From Anaerolineales bacterium UBA2395 (lineage in GTDB: Bacteria; Chloroflexota; Anaerolineae; Anaerolineales; Villigracilaceae), in the NCBI GenBank assembly GCA_002343775.1, contig DDSH01000026.1:1-64000 (forward strand): a stretch of 64,000 bases of DNA, in the 5' to 3' direction. Position numbers and translations under genes: made by a program. Positions 15,815 to 24,522 of the stretch are shown one piece after another. The notes under the pieces are model-generated. The model made no database searches. It was not told where the DNA came from and worked only from the letters and a program-made list of their open reading frames with translations. Numbering within the stretch: position 1 is the first letter of the stretch; the number at the start of each line of letters is the position of its first letter.

Positions 15815-17046
15815 TGCAGACGAAAAAAAATCATCTGGCAGCCGTATTGACATTGATCGTTATCGGTCTCAGCGCACTTTTGTTTCTCGCCTTTGCGCTG
15901 ATCATGATCATGGTATCGCTCCTGGGTTTGTTCAACGGCGAGGGCGGCGCGGCAGAGATGATCGGCGCGTTTTCCTTCGGTTTCTTCGCATTGCTGTTGG
16001 GAGTCTGTGCGTGGTTCGTACTGGATAAGACCCGGGGAAGGGAATCGGCAGACCAGTCGTTTCTCTTCCCATATGCAAATTGGCATATTCTCGTGGTCAT
16101 TGGGTTGGGATTTTTTGGCGTACTCATCGGCGGGACGGTTTCGATCCTTGAGATTTCGTGGTTGAGCTGGCTGGTCCTGCCGTTGATGTCGATACTTGTG
16201 ATCGTGCCGCCTCTCTGGTTCTTCTTTGGGATCGGCGCAGGCGGCATTGAAGTGGGTCCACGCTGGCGTTTCTTTGCCGTCTTCGGTTTGAGTTTGACGG
16301 TTGGACCGCTGGTGATGATCGTGCTCGAGCTTGTGATCCTGTTGGCGATCGTCGTAGGCGGGTCGGCATACCTCGCAATTGCACAACCCGGTCTCTTCGC
16401 AGAAATGGCGGGGCTGGCTCAGATCATCATGGAAGAGACGAACGAACAAGTCATCTTCAACCTGCTTACCCCCTACATCGCCAACACGGCTGTCCTCACA
16501 ATCGGGATCGGGTATATTGCAGTGATCGTGCCACTGGTGGAAGAACTGTTCAAACCGCTGGCTGTCTGGCTCTTTGCCCGCAAGATCGACTCGCCCGCAC
16601 AGGGATTTGTGCTCGGTATGGTCAGCGGAGCGGCATTCGGTCTGTTCGAAAGCCTGAATGCCAGTGCAGATGCCTCCTCCAGTTGGGCGGTCATCGTCAG
16701 TGTGCGAGCCGGGACGAGCTTGCTGCACATGGCAACTTCGGCGCTGGTCGGCTGGGGAATCGCATCCGCATTCAAGGAAAAACGGGTTGGTCGGTTATTC
16801 GCTTCATTTTTCGCTGCAGTTCTGATTCACGGAGTGTGGAATGCCGCCGCTGCCGGGGCTGGGGTATCTGCCATGGGCGAGTCGCTCGGCAAGCCGGAAT
16901 GGGTGTATATGTACGCCCCCGCCATGGTCTGCGGATTAATGGTGATGGGCATCGGTATGTTCGCAGTGCTGGTCGCCTCGAACCGAAAGATCAAAAATAC
17001 GCCGGCATCACAGCCGCAAGAAGAAAGAGTAGAATTGTCCGCATGA
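15814..17046 (+). CDS. PrsW-family intramembrane metalloprotease
   Basis: The 410-residue polytopic protein matches the PrsW/CAAX-like glutamic or zinc intramembrane protease clan: EELFKPLAVW contains the EE-xx-K motif, and conserved His residues follow in LLHMATSALVGWG and LIHGVWNAAAA. PrsW proteases cleave membrane-bound regulators such as anti-sigma factors in other bacteria; the local target is unknown. It overlaps the PPIase gene by the TAATG arrangement and the next gene by ATGA, so expression is coupled. Confidence 0.85.
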   Translation: MQTKKNHLAAVLTLIVIGLSALLFLAFALIMIMVSLLGLFNGEGGAAEMIGAFSFGFFALLLGVCAWFVLDKTRGRESADQSFLFPYANWHILVVIGLGFFGVLIGGTVSILEISWLSWLVLPLMSILVIVPPLWFFFGIGAGGIEVGPRWRFFAVFGLSLTVGPLVMIVLELVILLAIVVGGSAYLAIAQPGLFAEMAGLAQIIMEETNEQVIFNLLTPYIANTAVLTIGIGYIAVIVPLVEELFKPLAVWLFARKIDSPAQGFVLGMVSGAAFGLFESLNASADASSSWAVIVSVRAGTSLLHMATSALVGWGIASAFKEKRVGRLFASFFAAVLIHGVWNAAAAGAGVSAMGESLGKPEWVYMYAPAMVCGLMVMGIGMFAVLVASNRKIKNTPASQPQEERVELSA

Positions 17047-17888
17047 ATTATTCAACGATCACCCGCGCAGGCGATCTGGCGCAGCTCGTGGGTCTTACAC
17101 ACAAACATTTCATTTTCATCCTGCAACCCGGCGGAGAGTTTCAAAGTCATCGCGGCGTGGTCAAACACGATGATCTGATCGGCAAACCGTGGGGCTCGCA
17201 GGTCTTCAGCCATACCGGCGCTCCCTTCTTTCTGTTGCAGCCCTCGCTGGCAGACATCATGAACGAATTGCCGCGCACCACCCAAATCCTTTACCCAAAG
17301 GACATTGGCTATATCCTGATCCAGATGGGTGTTTCAGAGGGGCAAACGGTCATGGAAGCGGGCACAGGCTCCGGGTCGATGACGATCGCGTTGGCAAGTG
17401 CAGTCGGCGCGACTGGACGAGTCATCTCATATGAGCAAAAATCGGATGTGCAAAATCTCGCCCATAAGAATCTTGAACGGGTGGGGCTCGCTTCGCGCGT
17501 GGACTTCAAACTACGCGACATCCAGGAAGGTTTTGACGAAACTGAAGCCGATGCCTTCTTTCTCGATGTGCAAAATCCGTTCGATTACATTCCACAGGTG
17601 CGCAATGCACTCAAGCCGGGTGGATTTTTTGCGACGCTCATCCCGACCGTCAACCAGGTGGAAAAAGTACTGCATGCACTGCGTACCCATCACTTCGCGT
17701 TCGTGGAAGTATGTGAATTGCTGCTGCGCTATTACAAAACCAACCCCAGCCGCCTGCGTCCCACCGACCGCATGGTGGCGCACACTGGCTTTTTGATCTT
17801 TGCCCGCAAGATCGAGCCCAGCCTGTTCGATGACCCGCGCGGCGCGAACCTGGCGCGGGAGATCATCGGTATCGAGGAGGAACGTTAA
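17043..17888 (+). CDS. trmI: tRNA (adenine-N1)-methyltransferase TrmI
   Basis: A 281-residue class I SAM-dependent methyltransferase. The N-terminal domain (HFIFILQPGGEFQSHRGVVKHDDLIG) and the SAM-binding loop EAGTGSGSMT are those of TrmI, which makes m1A58 in the T loop of tRNA. ALKPGGFFATLIPTVNQV near residue 200 is the usual catalytic-domain segment. The ATG overlaps the PrsW gene by 4 bases. Length is normal for the bacterial family. Confidence 0.93.
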   Translation: MNYSTITRAGDLAQLVGLTHKHFIFILQPGGEFQSHRGVVKHDDLIGKPWGSQVFSHTGAPFFLLQPSLADIMNELPRTTQILYPKDIGYILIQMGVSEGQTVMEAGTGSGSMTIALASAVGATGRVISYEQKSDVQNLAHKNLERVGLASRVDFKLRDIQEGFDETEADAFFLDVQNPFDYIPQVRNALKPGGFFATLIPTVNQVEKVLHALRTHHFAFVEVCELLLRYYKTNPSRLRPTDRMVAHTGFLIFARKIEPSLFDDPRGANLAREIIGIEEER

Positions 17889-17889
17889 C

Positions 17890-18426
17890 ATGTTCCGCCG
17901 TTTGGGGCGTCGATTCCAGCCGCCTGCGCTGCCACCAAAATTACGCCGCGCCCACCGTCTGCTTGCAGATGGTGATTTCGAGAACGCGATGCTTGCCTTT
18001 CACGACCTCGCCCGCAAAGCGGAGGAACGCTCCCCGGAACGCGCCCCGATGCTATACATTGAGGCGGGACGTTCCGCTGTGCTGGCGGGTAACACAAAGA
18101 AGGGCGTTTCACATTTCCGCAGCGGCTTGACCCTGCTCGGCACGCAGCACCGCTTTCAGAGATTGCAGGCGCTGGGAGATCGCATTGTCACGGAGTTGAA
18201 CGAGCGCGGTCTAACCGTCGAAGCGGATGAGATCGCATCCGTAATTAAAAACAATATGCCCACAAATCAGATTTCGCAGCCTGCCGCCCCCATGAAACAC
18301 CCCGTTTTGCCCACCCATTGCCCATCCTGTGGCGCGGCACTTCACCCGCACGAAGTCGAGTGGCTGGATGAAGTTACCGCCGAGTGCGACTACTGCGGCA
18401 GTCCGGTGCGAAGCGAGACAGAATGA
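17890..18426 (+). CDS. Tetratricopeptide-like protein with C-terminal zinc ribbon
   Basis: A 178-residue cytoplasmic protein of unknown role. Residues 20-110 form helical pairs resembling TPR repeats (RAHRLLADGDFENAMLAFHD and AGRSAVLAGNTKKGVSHFRS). The C terminus holds a zinc ribbon, CPSCGAALHP and CDYCGS, 26 residues apart. The start one base after the trmI stop and the ATGA overlap with the Nudix gene place it firmly inside the operon. It may be an adaptor binding nucleic acid or protein; no specific family was recognised. Confidence 0.7.
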   Translation: MFRRLGRRFQPPALPPKLRRAHRLLADGDFENAMLAFHDLARKAEERSPERAPMLYIEAGRSAVLAGNTKKGVSHFRSGLTLLGTQHRFQRLQALGDRIVTELNERGLTVEADEIASVIKNNMPTNQISQPAAPMKHPVLPTHCPSCGAALHPHEVEWLDEVTAECDYCGSPVRSETE

Positions 18427-19025
18427 GCGCGCTCACCCGCGAGTACATCCAAAACAAATTGCAGGAAGCGGAGCGGAATTCCGATTCATCCGACGGCTAT
18501 GCAGAAATTCCCATCAAGCCAGAGATGCGTTTGAAGTGCGCGGCGGTGCTCGTTCCGCTGACATTTCACCAGGACGAATGGCATATCCTATATACCCGCC
18601 GCACAGACCGGGTCGAATCACACAAGGGGCAGGTCTCCTTCCCTGGCGGCGCCTGTGACGAAGGTGAAACCACCCCCGAACAAACCGCCCTGCGCGAAGC
18701 GGAAGAGGAAATCGGTGTCTTTCCCAGCGATGTCCAGGTGTTGGGAAGATTGAGCCGCATGATCACCATCAGCAACTTTCGGGTCAGCCCGGTCGTGGGG
18801 ATTATCCCATTTCCGTATGCCTTCAAAGTAGCGAGCGTGGAAGTGGCGCGCGTATTCACCATCCCGCTCTTGTGGCTTGCGAATCGCAACAACTATTGGG
18901 AATTTTTCGTCCGTGATTCGGAACGTTCATTGATCGCCTATCACCCCTATGACGGCGAATTGCTCTGGGGCGCGACCGCGCGAATGACGGTCAACTTTTT
19001 GAGAACTCTTGAAATAATCCAGTAG
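18423..19025 (+). CDS. Nudix hydrolase, CoA pyrophosphatase type
   Basis: A 200-residue Nudix enzyme. The Nudix box is GACDEGETTPEQTALREAEE with EIG after it, and the preceding RVESHKGQVSFPGG is the UPF0035/CoA signature seen in coenzyme-A diphosphatases (NudL, Pcd1). It probably hydrolyses CoA or oxidised CoA to phosphopantetheine and 3',5'-ADP. It is the last gene of the 13.3-19.0 kb operon and is followed by a bidirectional terminator. Confidence 0.88.
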   Translation: MSALTREYIQNKLQEAERNSDSSDGYAEIPIKPEMRLKCAAVLVPLTFHQDEWHILYTRRTDRVESHKGQVSFPGGACDEGETTPEQTALREAEEEIGVFPSDVQVLGRLSRMITISNFRVSPVVGIIPFPYAFKVASVEVARVFTIPLLWLANRNNYWEFFVRDSERSLIAYHPYDGELLWGATARMTVNFLRTLEIIQ

Positions 19026-19106
19026 GAGCAAGAACTCCTGCTCAGACAAAGTTCACCAAAAGCGGGCTTTTGCGTCGTTTTTTTGGACATTTGCAAGAGA
19101 CCGAAT

Positions 19107-19139
19107 AAAAAATCCGCCATCCAATGATGACGGATTTTT
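19107..19139. terminator. Bidirectional terminator between the Nudix gene and rplY
   Basis: AAAAATCCGCCATC (19108-19121) pairs with GATGACGGATTTTT (19126-19139) with one mismatch around a 4-base loop. A and T tracts on both sides let it serve the converging operons. Confidence 0.85.
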
Positions 19140-19161
19140 GTTTTGCATAATCGGAAAAGGC

Positions 19162-19821
19162 TTAATCGCCGCCTTCTTCGTCTTTCTTGCCGCGCTCCAC
19201 GCTGAGCTCGGGAGCAGCCGCTTCCTCACCCGGAGCACCCGCAGCCGCCTCGGTGGCTTCTTCCTTCGGCATGGTCACCACAGCGATCATATCCTCGGGG
19301 TTATTGAGGACAGTCACCTTCTCGGTCAACATCGCAGACACATCATTCACACGGATGCTGTCACCGATCTGCTTCAGGACAGAAATATCGAGCGTAATGC
19401 GCTCAGGCAGGTCGGTCGGCAGACATTCCACTTCTAACCGTTCCAAGTTCTGGACGAGCACACCGTTGTAATCCTTGACCGCCGGGGAAACACCGAACAG
19501 GGTAACACTCACGTTGGCGCGGATCGTTTCGGTCAGATCCACCGCAAGAAAATCCACATGCGTCAATTCACCCTTGATGTAATCGCGCTGGCGTTCACGC
19601 ACGAGGGCGGGATATTCCTTGCCATCCACATCAAGCGTGACCAGGCTGGAGGAGGTCAACTTCGCCAGCGCCAACCCCGCGCTATGCGCCTCGAGCACGA
19701 CAGCAACCGGCTCGACATGACGACCATAGATCACCGCCGGAAGTTTGCCTTCGCGGCGCAGGGCTTTCACCTGCTTGCCAACGACCTCGCGTTTGGTGGC
19801 TTTCAATACTACTTTTTCCAT
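19162..19821 (-). CDS. rplY: Ribosomal protein bL25, Ctc/TL5 long form
   Basis: A 219-residue protein with the L25 domain (about 1-90: VIYGRHVEPVAV, LVRERQRDYIKGELTHVDF) that binds 5S rRNA, a TL5/Ctc beta domain (about 95-185: LEVECLPTDLPERITLDIS), and an acidic, Ala/Glu-rich tail. The long form is found in many bacteria and is called the general stress protein Ctc in Bacillus. ATG 19821 follows AAGGAG. The 100 bases upstream contain a GCGGA/TCCGC hairpin but no clear promoter. Confidence 0.95.
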   Translation of the reverse strand: MEKVVLKATKREVVGKQVKALRREGKLPAVIYGRHVEPVAVVLEAHSAGLALAKLTSSSLVTLDVDGKEYPALVRERQRDYIKGELTHVDFLAVDLTETIRANVSVTLFGVSPAVKDYNGVLVQNLERLEVECLPTDLPERITLDISVLKQIGDSIRVNDVSAMLTEKVTVLNNPEDMIAVVTMPKEEATEAAAGAPGEEAAAPELSVERGKKDEEGGD

Positions 19822-19921
19822 CTTACTTAACTCCTTGGGCGCCTCTCACCGCCGGATTGCGGTTACCTTCGCCCGAAACATGAATTTCTGCAAAGCGGAA
19901 ACACTCCGCTGAACATTCTCG

Positions 19922-20443
19922 TTATCGCCTGCCGAACAACATCCGCCCCAAAAGGAGCATGATGCCCGCAAACAGCCCGCCGACCATACCCGCGATCAAT
20001 GCACCGCGGGTATCCATCACCGTGTTGACATTTCCCTCCACCCTGGGAGAAAGCAGGATGAGAGACTCGATGCGATCTCCGCGAACTTCCCTGCCAGCCA
20101 CCAGACCGGCATAGGCATTGCCGAACTCGACGCTTCCCGCCAAAACGACAGCGGATGCGCCGTTATGAGAGAGAGTCTCTGCCTGTACCACTCCCACTGC
20201 CGACTCGCTCACGGTCATCTCTTTCGCTTCTGCCGCCGCCGCCAAAGACTGATACATCTTCATCGTCCCGGCTTCAACCGCAGCGACAGCGCTCAAATTC
20301 AATTCCACGTCCTCCGAGCGGACCGCACGCGCCGAACTTTGGTGCATGCGCACCAATTCGGCATGGACGTTTTCCACATCTACATGCGCAAGGTTTACCA
20401 CCTGTGGCGACTGGGATTCGGGGGAGTTTTGTTCTTCGGTCAT
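19922..20443 (-). CDS. Membrane-tethered repeat protein of unknown function
   Basis: A 173-residue protein with a polar N terminus, a run of short repeats rich in Val, Ala, Ser and Glu (for example VDVENVHAELVRM, SEDVELNLSAVAAV, KEMTVSESAVGVV), and one C-terminal membrane helix (ALIAGMVGGLFAGIMLLLG) ending in Arg. The alternation suggests a stacked beta-strand or bactofilin-like shape, but I do not recognise a family. The C-terminal anchor would hold the domain on the cytoplasmic side. It precedes rplY on the same strand. A strong GC hairpin occupies its leader. Confidence 0.65.
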   Translation of the reverse strand: MTEEQNSPESQSPQVVNLAHVDVENVHAELVRMHQSSARAVRSEDVELNLSAVAAVEAGTMKMYQSLAAAAEAKEMTVSESAVGVVQAETLSHNGASAVVLAGSVEFGNAYAGLVAGREVRGDRIESLILLSPRVEGNVNTVMDTRGALIAGMVGGLFAGIMLLLGRMLFGRR

Positions 20444-20459
20444 GGTCTTGGCAGAAAAC

Positions 20460-20479
20460 GCGCCTCCTCACGGAGGCGC
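20460..20479 (-). promoter_or_regulatory. GC-rich hairpin in the leader of the minus-strand gene
   Basis: GCGCCTCC (20460-20467) pairs with GGAGGCGC (20472-20479). On the minus strand it is followed by GTTTTC and then by the start codon 16 bases on. The GGAGG in one arm might be the ribosome binding site, in which case the stem would control translation. Confidence 0.45.
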
Positions 20480-20609
20480 AAAACAGGCTACGACATCGAT
20501 TTTATTCGTTCAGCGGTCTTTCGTCAAGGAAAGAGCCGGATTTCGCCGATTATTTCTTCCTTTTTTGAACGATTCATAAGAATATCCATAAGTAGAAAAC
20601 AGTCACGGG

Positions 20610-20615
20610 TATAAT
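20610..20615 (+). promoter_or_regulatory. -10 box for the spermidine-synthase-like gene
   Basis: TATAAT at 20610-20615, preceded by CACGGG, lies 26 bases before ATG 20642. No good -35 box is visible. Confidence 0.5.
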
Positions 20616-20641
20616 CCTCCCATCTTAATCCGGGAACAACC

Positions 20642-22195
20642 ATGAAACGATACCTCCTCTTCACTGTCTTTATCTCCGGCATGACCACCCTCGCAGCCGA
20701 ACTGACTGCCGGACGTCTGATCGGTAATGTCTTCGGCACGAGCAACCTCGTCTGGGCGAGCATTATCGGGCTCATCCTCATCTATCTTGCGTTTGGCTAC
20801 CAATTGGGCGGTAAATGGGCAGACAAGAACCCCACCCCGCTTGCCATGTACCGCATCCTCGCGTGGGCGGCGTTCACAGTGGGGCTGGTGCCCTATGTCG
20901 CCGTACCCGTTCTCAGGTCCGCGGCGGGAGCGTTCGAAGCGCTCAGTGTCGGCGTGATGGCAGGCTCTTTCATCGTCGTGCTGGTGCTCTTCATCGTACC
21001 CATCACACTGCTTGGCACCATCTCACCTTTTGCCATCCGCCTCTCGGTGGACGACCCACAAAAAACCGGGCAAATTTCCGGGCAGATCTACGCCGTCTCG
21101 ACCCTCGGCTCATTCATCGGCACATTCCTGCCCACGCTGGTCTTCATCCCCACCATTGGAACACGCCTGACCTTTGTGCTGTTCGGCATGACCCTGCTGG
21201 TCGTGGCGCTGGTGGGGCTTGCCCGCTTTGCCAGCATGCGCGAAATGTTCAAACTGATCTGGATGCCCGTGCTGCTGACCGCCATCGCCGTTCTCTTTTC
21301 CAATTCTGCGCTCAAGATCAGCAGCGGACAGGTGTACGAGACCGAGTCGGAATACAACTACATTCAGGTGCAACAGGTAAACGGCTTTACCCTGTTGCGC
21401 TTGAACGATGGACAGGGCATCCATTCGATTTATCATCCCGATACACTTTTCTATAATGGACCTTGGGAGCAATTCCTGGTGGGACCGTATTTCTACGAGG
21501 ACCGCTCGCCTGATGATATTCAACGCATGGCGATCATTGGTCTTGCCGCGGGAACAGCGGCACGTCAAGCCACGGCAGTATACGGCGACGATTTGCAGAT
21601 CGACGGTTTTGAGATCGACGGCAAGATCGTGGATGTGGGGCGTGAATATTTTGGGATGGACCTGCCCAACTTAAATGTCATCGTTGGCGATGGCAGGCTG
21701 GGCTTGGATCGCAGCCAGGCACGATACGACATCATCGCCATCGACGCGTATCGTCCGCCATACATCCCGCCGCACATGACCACGCTCGAGTTCTTTGAAA
21801 TTTGCGCTTCGCACCTGACCGAAAACGGGGTGCTGACCCTGAACGTTGGCTCCACCCCGGGCGACCGCCGCCTGATCGACGGTCTCGCCACGACCATGGC
21901 GCAGATATTTCCCTCCATCCACATCATGGACATCCCCGGCACGCTCAACACCATGATCTTCGCCACCAAAGAAACGACCACGCCGCAAAACTTCTCCGCC
22001 AACATGGTGCGACTCGCGGGCGATTCCTCCCTTGATCCTCTGTTGGTCACCACCATGACCGTCACCTATACCCATCTCGAACCCGGCTACGAGACCACCA
22101 CCGTCTTCACAGATGACCTCGCCCCCATTGAATGGATCGTCAACGACATGGTAGTCAGTTTCGTCCTTGAAGGCGGGCTGGAGTTTTTGGAGTAA
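20642..22195 (+). CDS. Fused membrane domain and spermidine-synthase-like methyltransferase-fold protein
   Basis: A 517-residue fusion. The first 230 residues form about seven membrane helices that look like the half-MFS domain found in many bacterial spermidine-synthase fusions. Residues 235-480 form a Rossmann-type domain with IIGLAAGTAARQ as binding loop, DGFEIDGKIVDVGREYF as the second acidic loop and DIIAIDAYRPPYIP. The last matches the spermidine synthase core only loosely, so true aminopropyl transfer is uncertain. The next gene follows after 2 bases and is also a membrane protein. Confidence 0.8.
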   Translation: MKRYLLFTVFISGMTTLAAELTAGRLIGNVFGTSNLVWASIIGLILIYLAFGYQLGGKWADKNPTPLAMYRILAWAAFTVGLVPYVAVPVLRSAAGAFEALSVGVMAGSFIVVLVLFIVPITLLGTISPFAIRLSVDDPQKTGQISGQIYAVSTLGSFIGTFLPTLVFIPTIGTRLTFVLFGMTLLVVALVGLARFASMREMFKLIWMPVLLTAIAVLFSNSALKISSGQVYETESEYNYIQVQQVNGFTLLRLNDGQGIHSIYHPDTLFYNGPWEQFLVGPYFYEDRSPDDIQRMAIIGLAAGTAARQATAVYGDDLQIDGFEIDGKIVDVGREYFGMDLPNLNVIVGDGRLGLDRSQARYDIIAIDAYRPPYIPPHMTTLEFFEICASHLTENGVLTLNVGSTPGDRRLIDGLATTMAQIFPSIHIMDIPGTLNTMIFATKETTTPQNFSANMVRLAGDSSLDPLLVTTMTVTYTHLEPGYETTTVFTDDLAPIEWIVNDMVVSFVLEGGLEFLE

Positions 22196-22197
22196 CT

Positions 22198-22860
22198 GTG
22201 AAATCCCCCTCCTACCTCGTCTCTCTGCTAACACCATTGGCGCTGGTCGGGCTTGCCTTGCGTATTTTGCTCACACCGCTTTACTACACCGTCGAATATC
22301 ACATGCCTTACTTCCCCGCAGATGAATATGGCTTCACCCGCGAAGACCGCCTGAAATGGGCACCTTATGCCGTGACTTATCTTGTCAACAGCGCGGATAT
22401 TTCCTACCTCGGCGACCTGCAATTCGAAGATGGCAGCCCGTTGTACAATGAGCGCGAGCTCAAACACATGGAAGACGTGAAGAATGTAGTCAAGGGCTCG
22501 CTAAACATCTGGTATGTTTCGGTTGGGTTGTTGGCGATCCTCGCCTTCCTTGCCAGGCGCGGCAGCTGGCTGACAGACTATCTCAACGGGCTGCGGCGCG
22601 GCGGCTGGTGGATGGTTGGGCTGGCGCTCACGTTGGCGCTGATCGCGGGCACGGGTATCCTGCTCAACCCGGATATCTTCTGGAATTTTTTCGTTTGGTT
22701 CCACACCTTATTCTTCGAGGGTGACTCCTGGCTTTTCTATTATTCAGACACCCTCATCCGCCTTTTCCCCATCCGCTTCTGGCAGGACGCCTTCCTGTGG
22801 GCGGCGGTCATCGCCTTGGGCGGCGGCTTGGGGCTGGCACTGGGAATCAAACATCGTTAG
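22198..22860 (+). CDS. TIGR01906/DUF1461-family integral membrane protein
   Basis: A 220-residue protein with four membrane helices and a large loop after the first (YHMPYFPADEYGFTREDRLKWA). The segment W-FHTLFFEGDSWLFYYSDTLIRLFP near residue 180, read here in parts as FHTLFFEGDSW and DTLIRLFP, is the hallmark of the DUF1461 family. Function is unknown; a member in lactobacilli has been linked to envelope processes, which I recall only in general terms. GTG 22198 is the start, 2 bases after the preceding stop, so the two genes are coupled. Confidence 0.8.
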   Translation: MKSPSYLVSLLTPLALVGLALRILLTPLYYTVEYHMPYFPADEYGFTREDRLKWAPYAVTYLVNSADISYLGDLQFEDGSPLYNERELKHMEDVKNVVKGSLNIWYVSVGLLAILAFLARRGSWLTDYLNGLRRGGWWMVGLALTLALIAGTGILLNPDIFWNFFVWFHTLFFEGDSWLFYYSDTLIRLFPIRFWQDAFLWAAVIALGGGLGLALGIKHR

Positions 22861-22916
22861 ATACCTTCCTTCCGCTCGTTTCCACCTTCAGGCGGCAGGG
22901 TTACTTCTTCATGATG

Positions 22917-22935
22917 TATAATTTCATTATAGGAG
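22917..22935 (+). promoter_or_regulatory. Promoter -10 box and ribosome binding site of the fabG operon
   Basis: TATAAT at 22917-22922 is preceded directly by TG. AGGAG at 22931-22935 lies 7 bases before ATG 22943. Confidence 0.65.
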
Positions 22936-22942
22936 CCCTTTA

Positions 22943-23701
22943 ATGCCTTTCAAACTGTCTTTGGAAAATAAGGTTGCCATCGTCACCGGTGGTTCGCGCG
23001 GAATTGGACGCGCCATTGCGCTCGAGTTCGCCGAACGCGGCGCGGCGGTCGTGGTCAACTACAACAAATCCCCCGAAGCCGCCGAAGACGTTGTGAAAAA
23101 GATCCAGGAAACCGGCGGGAAAGCCGCCGCCTTCCAAGCGGACGTTTCCGATTTCAAGCAGGCGGAAGCGCTGGTCAAGTTCGCCATCGACACTTTCGGC
23201 GACTTGAGCATCCTCGTCAACAATGCGGGTATCACCCGCGATCAATTGATCATGCTGATGCCCGAATCCGATTGGGATGCGGTCATCAGCACCAACCTGA
23301 AAAGCACCTTCAACTGCTCGAAGGCTGCCGTCAAGCACATGATGCGCAAACGCACGGGACGCATCATCAACATCGCCTCCATCGCCGGGCAGATGGGCAA
23401 CCCCGGTCAGACCAACTACTCCGCCTCCAAAGGCGGGCAGATCGCCTTCACCAAGGCGCTGGCGCGGGAAGTTGCCGCGCGGAATATCACTGTCAACGCC
23501 ATTGCGCCGGGCTTCGTGGATACGGAGATCCTCGACGCGATAACTCCCGAAACCCTCGAAGCCGCGCTCAAACTCGTTCCGCTTGGGCGCAAAGGCAACC
23601 CTGAAGAAATCGCATTTGCCGCCGCATTTCTCGCTTCGGACGGAGCCGCGTATATTACCGGTCAAGTCCTCGGCGTGGACGGCGGCATGGCAATGATGTA
23701 A
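22943..23701 (+). CDS. fabG: 3-oxoacyl-ACP reductase FabG
   Basis: A 252-residue short-chain dehydrogenase. The cofactor loop is TGGSRGIGRA (about residues 15-24), NNAG marks the fourth strand, and the catalytic Ser-Tyr-Lys set lies in NIASIAGQMGN and NYSASKGG. The C-terminal VLGVDGGMAM is typical of FabG. It reduces 3-oxoacyl-ACP with NADPH in fatty-acid elongation. It is the first gene of an operon with asp23, nusB and tat genes, a mix that suggests simple co-expression of growth-linked functions. Confidence 0.92.
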   Translation: MPFKLSLENKVAIVTGGSRGIGRAIALEFAERGAAVVVNYNKSPEAAEDVVKKIQETGGKAAAFQADVSDFKQAEALVKFAIDTFGDLSILVNNAGITRDQLIMLMPESDWDAVISTNLKSTFNCSKAAVKHMMRKRTGRIINIASIAGQMGNPGQTNYSASKGGQIAFTKALAREVAARNITVNAIAPGFVDTEILDAITPETLEAALKLVPLGRKGNPEEIAFAAAFLASDGAAYITGQVLGVDGGMAMM

Positions 23702-23710
23702 GGAGACCCC

Positions 23711-24061
23711 ATGGAAGACACTCAAGGCAAGACCACCGTTTCACCCGAAGTATTGACCACCATCGCCCGTCTCGCCGCATTGGAAGTCCCCGGCGTCAGC
23801 CGGCTGGCTCCCGTCGCCGGCGGCGTGAACCGACTCTTTCGGCGCGGAACAGGCGACGGCGTCCGGATCGAAGCGAAGGAGAATACGGTCTATGCAGACC
23901 TGTTCCTGATCCTGAAAGACAACGTCAACATCCGCGAAGTCAGCCGCAATATCCAACAGAATGTGACCCGCGCAATTCAGGAAATGGTCGGCATGGATGT
24001 CGGCGAAGTGAACATCCACATCGAAGATATTGATTTCGAAGACGGCGAGGCGCAAGCCTGA
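23711..24061 (+). CDS. Asp23/Gls24-family envelope stress protein
   Basis: A 116-residue Asp23 (DUF322) protein: the N-terminal TVSPEVLTTIARLAALEVPG and the later DVGEVNIHIEDIDF are the family's two conserved stretches. In Firmicutes such proteins gather at the membrane and respond to cell-wall stress. A copy next to nusB is common in Gram-positive-like genomes. The stop overlaps the nusB start by one base (TGATG arrangement), so the two genes are coupled. Confidence 0.88.
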   Translation: MEDTQGKTTVSPEVLTTIARLAALEVPGVSRLAPVAGGVNRLFRRGTGDGVRIEAKENTVYADLFLILKDNVNIREVSRNIQQNVTRAIQEMVGMDVGEVNIHIEDIDFEDGEAQA

Positions 24062-24519
24062 TGAAACCCCGAACCAGGGCGCGCGCAATTGCTCTGCAAG
24101 TTCTCTACGAGACTGACCTTTCGAGCCATCCTCCGGGCGACGTGTTGAGGACACGCCTGGAGGATACTGCTCTTTCTGATGATCTTGCCGAGTTTGCAAG
24201 GCGCATCATTTTTGGTGTCCTGCCGCTGCGGCATGACCTCGACCACGTCATCGCCAAATACGCGCCCGAATGGCCCCTCGACCAGATCGCCGCCATCGAC
24301 CGCAACATCCTACGCATCGCCTGCTGGGAGTTCGCCGTCTCTCGCGAAACGCCGCTCAAGGTTGCCATCAACGAAGCGGTGGAACTGGCAAAGATCTACG
24401 GCTCTGATTCGACTTCGCGCTTTGTCAACGGCGTATTGGGCACACTCGTCGAACATGAGAACGAGATCCAGAATCTGATCAAAGATAAACTCCCACAGGA
24501 AAGCAACCTGGAATCATAG
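24061..24519 (+). CDS. nusB: Transcription antitermination factor NusB
   Basis: A 152-residue all-helical RNA-binding protein. The N-terminal RARAIALQVLYETDL and the C-terminal PLKVAINEAVELAKIYG and FVNGVLGTL are the diagnostic NusB segments. It acts with NusE at boxA sites for rRNA antitermination. Length is normal. Confidence 0.95.
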   Translation: MKPRTRARAIALQVLYETDLSSHPPGDVLRTRLEDTALSDDLAEFARRIIFGVLPLRHDLDHVIAKYAPEWPLDQIAAIDRNILRIACWEFAVSRETPLKVAINEAVELAKIYGSDSTSRFVNGVLGTLVEHENEIQNLIKDKLPQESNLES

Positions 24520-24522
24520 AAC

